Shown here one piece after another: positions 62,952 to 64,000 of a DNA stretch of 64,000 nt. Location: NCBI GenBank assembly GCA_001464055.1, contig LNET01000017.1:1-64000 (forward strand), read 5' to 3'. Position 1 is the stretch's first letter. Every line of letters starts with the position of its first letter. The translations under genes were made by a program, and so were the position numbers. This DNA comes from Burkholderiales bacterium Ga0077543 (GTDB lineage: Bacteria; Pseudomonadota; Gammaproteobacteria; Burkholderiales; Burkholderiaceae_C). Below the pieces are notes generated by a model. It did no database searches. It had not been told where the DNA came from and saw only the letters and a list, made by a program, of their open reading frames with translations.

Positions 62952-63470
62952 TCAGGCCTCGCGCACCGTGACGTCGCGGCTGACGGGTTCGAGCAGCGTC
63001 TCGAAGCTCACCGGCTCGGGCACCGGGTCGGCGCGCAGCACGGCGTCGACCTTCAGGTGCAGGGTCCCGCCCAGGCTGTTGCCCTGCTTGGCCAGGGTGA
63101 CCGTGACGTTCATCAGGCGCGGTTCGAAGCGGCGGATCGTGGCCTCGACCTCGCGCAACAGGCCTGCGCGCAAATCAGGCACGCTGTAGGTGCCCGAGGC
63201 CGGATCGGGAATGCCGTAGTTGACCAGGGACGTGGGCAGCTCCGTCAACAGGCGTGGCAAAGGTCGACGGCGCCTGCGGGCGTTCAGCAGGCATTCCATG
63301 TCGCGCCGCACGGCAGCGTGCAGCTTCTCCAGCGCCTCGGCCGCGCTCGGTGCATGAGCGGGGTGTTCGTCGCCATCGGCGTCGAACAGGCGGTCGAGCA
63401 GCGGCAACTGGGCCCGCAGCGGTGGCGGCCTGCCGCCGCCTGCGCCACCTCCTGGCTTGCCCTGGTTCAA
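62952..63470 (-). CDS. tssE: T6SS baseplate protein TssE (gp25-like)
   Basis: The frame is open to 63686, but a TTG at 63470 overlaps the tagJ stop as ATTGA and gives 172 residues; anything earlier is Arg/Gly shadow within tagJ. The gp25-like domain shows LLDRLFD, LPTSLVNYGIPDPASGT and IRRFEPRLMNVTVTL. The Gly-rich N-terminus (about residues 2-14) is unusual. It forms part of the baseplate. The TTG start with reinitiation at the stop parallels the gene at 47969. Confidence 0.9.
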   Translation of the reverse strand: MNQGKPGGGAGGGRPPPLRAQLPLLDRLFDADGDEHPAHAPSAAEALEKLHAAVRRDMECLLNARRRRRPLPRLLTELPTSLVNYGIPDPASGTYSVPDLRAGLLREVEATIRRFEPRLMNVTVTLAKQGNSLGGTLHLKVDAVLRADPVPEPVSFETLLEPVSRDVTVREA

Positions 63471-64000
63471 TCGAACACCACGGTTTCCAGCGCCGTGAAT
63501 GCCAACACCTGCTCGCCGACCAGCATCATGCGCTGGCCGCGCCCACGCACCGGCCCCTGCTCGGGCTCGGTCCATTCGGTGGCTCGGCCCAGTTGCAGGG
63601 CGCTGTCGGTCTCGGGCGCGGCGCCCAGGTAAATGGCGGGGAAATACACGACACCCTCGGTGCCGTCCTTCAAGTCGATGGCGCAACGCCGCCAGATCAG
63701 GTCGCGGGTGCGCCGCGGTGGGTCGAAGGCCAGCGACTGCACGCGCGAGACCGGCACCAGGATGTGGTCGCCGGCCGTCGTCAGCACCTCGAACTCCGCG
63801 GCGAAGAGGTCGTCGGCGTCGCGCAGGTCGTCAAAGGCCTGGACGCTGCCATCGGCCGCCTCGAGGCGGCCGGGCGCACGCGCTCGCAGGGTCTCGACTT
63901 CATCGGCAGCGGCCTGCGCTGCGGCCACGTCGCCCAGCCGCAGCAGCATGCGCGCGCGCAGCGCCGCCTGCTGCGCCGGCGTGGCGTCGTCGCCCTGGTA
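63467..64000 (-). CDS. tagJ: T6SS accessory protein TagJ (ImpE), C-terminal part; gene cut by window edge
   Basis: The frame is open to the right edge, so the N-terminus lies beyond 64000. The 177 visible residues match the C-terminal half of TagJ/ImpE: VQAFDDLRDADDLFAAEFEVLT, YFPAIYLGAAP and VRGRGQRMMLVGEQVLAF. In known systems TagJ binds TssB and assists ClpV-driven sheath recycling. Its usual neighbours tssB and tssC are therefore expected just outside the window. Confidence 0.9.
   Translation of the reverse strand, partial: YQGDDATPAQQAALRARMLLRLGDVAAAQAAADEVETLRARAPGRLEAADGSVQAFDDLRDADDLFAAEFEVLTTAGDHILVPVSRVQSLAFDPPRRTRDLIWRRCAIDLKDGTEGVVYFPAIYLGAAPETDSALQLGRATEWTEPEQGPVRGRGQRMMLVGEQVLAFTALETVVFD

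Overview
The window is GC-rich and gene-dense. It comes from a Gram-negative betaproteobacterium, most probably of the order Burkholderiales (Rubrivivax/Leptothrix/Roseateles-like). The evidence is the combination of a complete exosortase A (XrtA)/PEP-CTERM exopolysaccharide locus, the PrsK-PrsR-PrsT regulatory set and a type VI secretion system (T6SS). No rRNA, tRNA, CRISPR array or intact insertion sequence was seen.

Region 1 (about 425-22471, all minus strand) is the XrtA polysaccharide biosynthesis operon. In transcription order it encodes the outer-membrane export lipoprotein, chain-length determinant, tyrosine autokinase with a Tyr-Gly tail, outer-membrane barrel protein, AAA ATPase, polysaccharide deacetylase, FemAB-like acyltransferase, a glycosyltransferase, exosortase A fused to an EpsI domain, a nucleotide-sugar dehydrogenase, further glycosyltransferases, an asparagine synthase-type amidotransferase, an O-antigen-ligase-like membrane protein, a second deacetylase and two methyltransferases. 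The last 4 kb (425 to about 4200) is visibly less GC-rich than the rest and looks like a more recently acquired or variable end.

Region 2 (22983-26043, plus) starts divergently from region 1. It is a four-gene module: a secreted protein of unknown function with a twin-arginine-like leader, a PqqD-like small protein, an HPr-kinase-like P-loop protein and a nucleotidyltransferase. Such sets are known next to XrtA loci but their function is undescribed. It is the best candidate here for an unexplained modification system.

Region 3 (26270-35712, plus) holds the initiating sugar transferase, the histidine kinase PrsK, the sigma-54 response regulator PrsR, the TPR lipoprotein PrsT, a trypsin-like periplasmic protease and one PEP-CTERM substrate protein. 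Region 4 (35716-38541) is a boundary stretch: a UDP-glucuronate-type epimerase, a UPF0149 protein, a small conserved protein and a MipA-like outer-membrane protein.

Region 5 (38542 to the right edge) is a T6SS cluster. The minus-strand left arm encodes a TagF-PppA fusion, TssM, TssL with an OmpA-like domain, TssK, the FHA protein TagH, PAAR, an unknown protein, VgrG, Hcp and ClpV. A divergent plus-strand operon encodes TssA, a caspase-like protein lacking both catalytic residues, a membrane sensor with a CxxCH heme site and HAMP domain, and a cytosolic PpkA-type kinase. The minus-strand right arm encodes TagJ (cut by the window edge), TssE, TssF, TssG and a methyltransferase. TssB and TssC are not in the window and are expected just beyond 64000. 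TssJ is absent from its usual place. Kinase, phosphatase and FHA protein together indicate control of assembly by threonine phosphorylation. The heme-type sensor next to the kinase suggests an input different from the TagQRST pathway of Pseudomonas aeruginosa.
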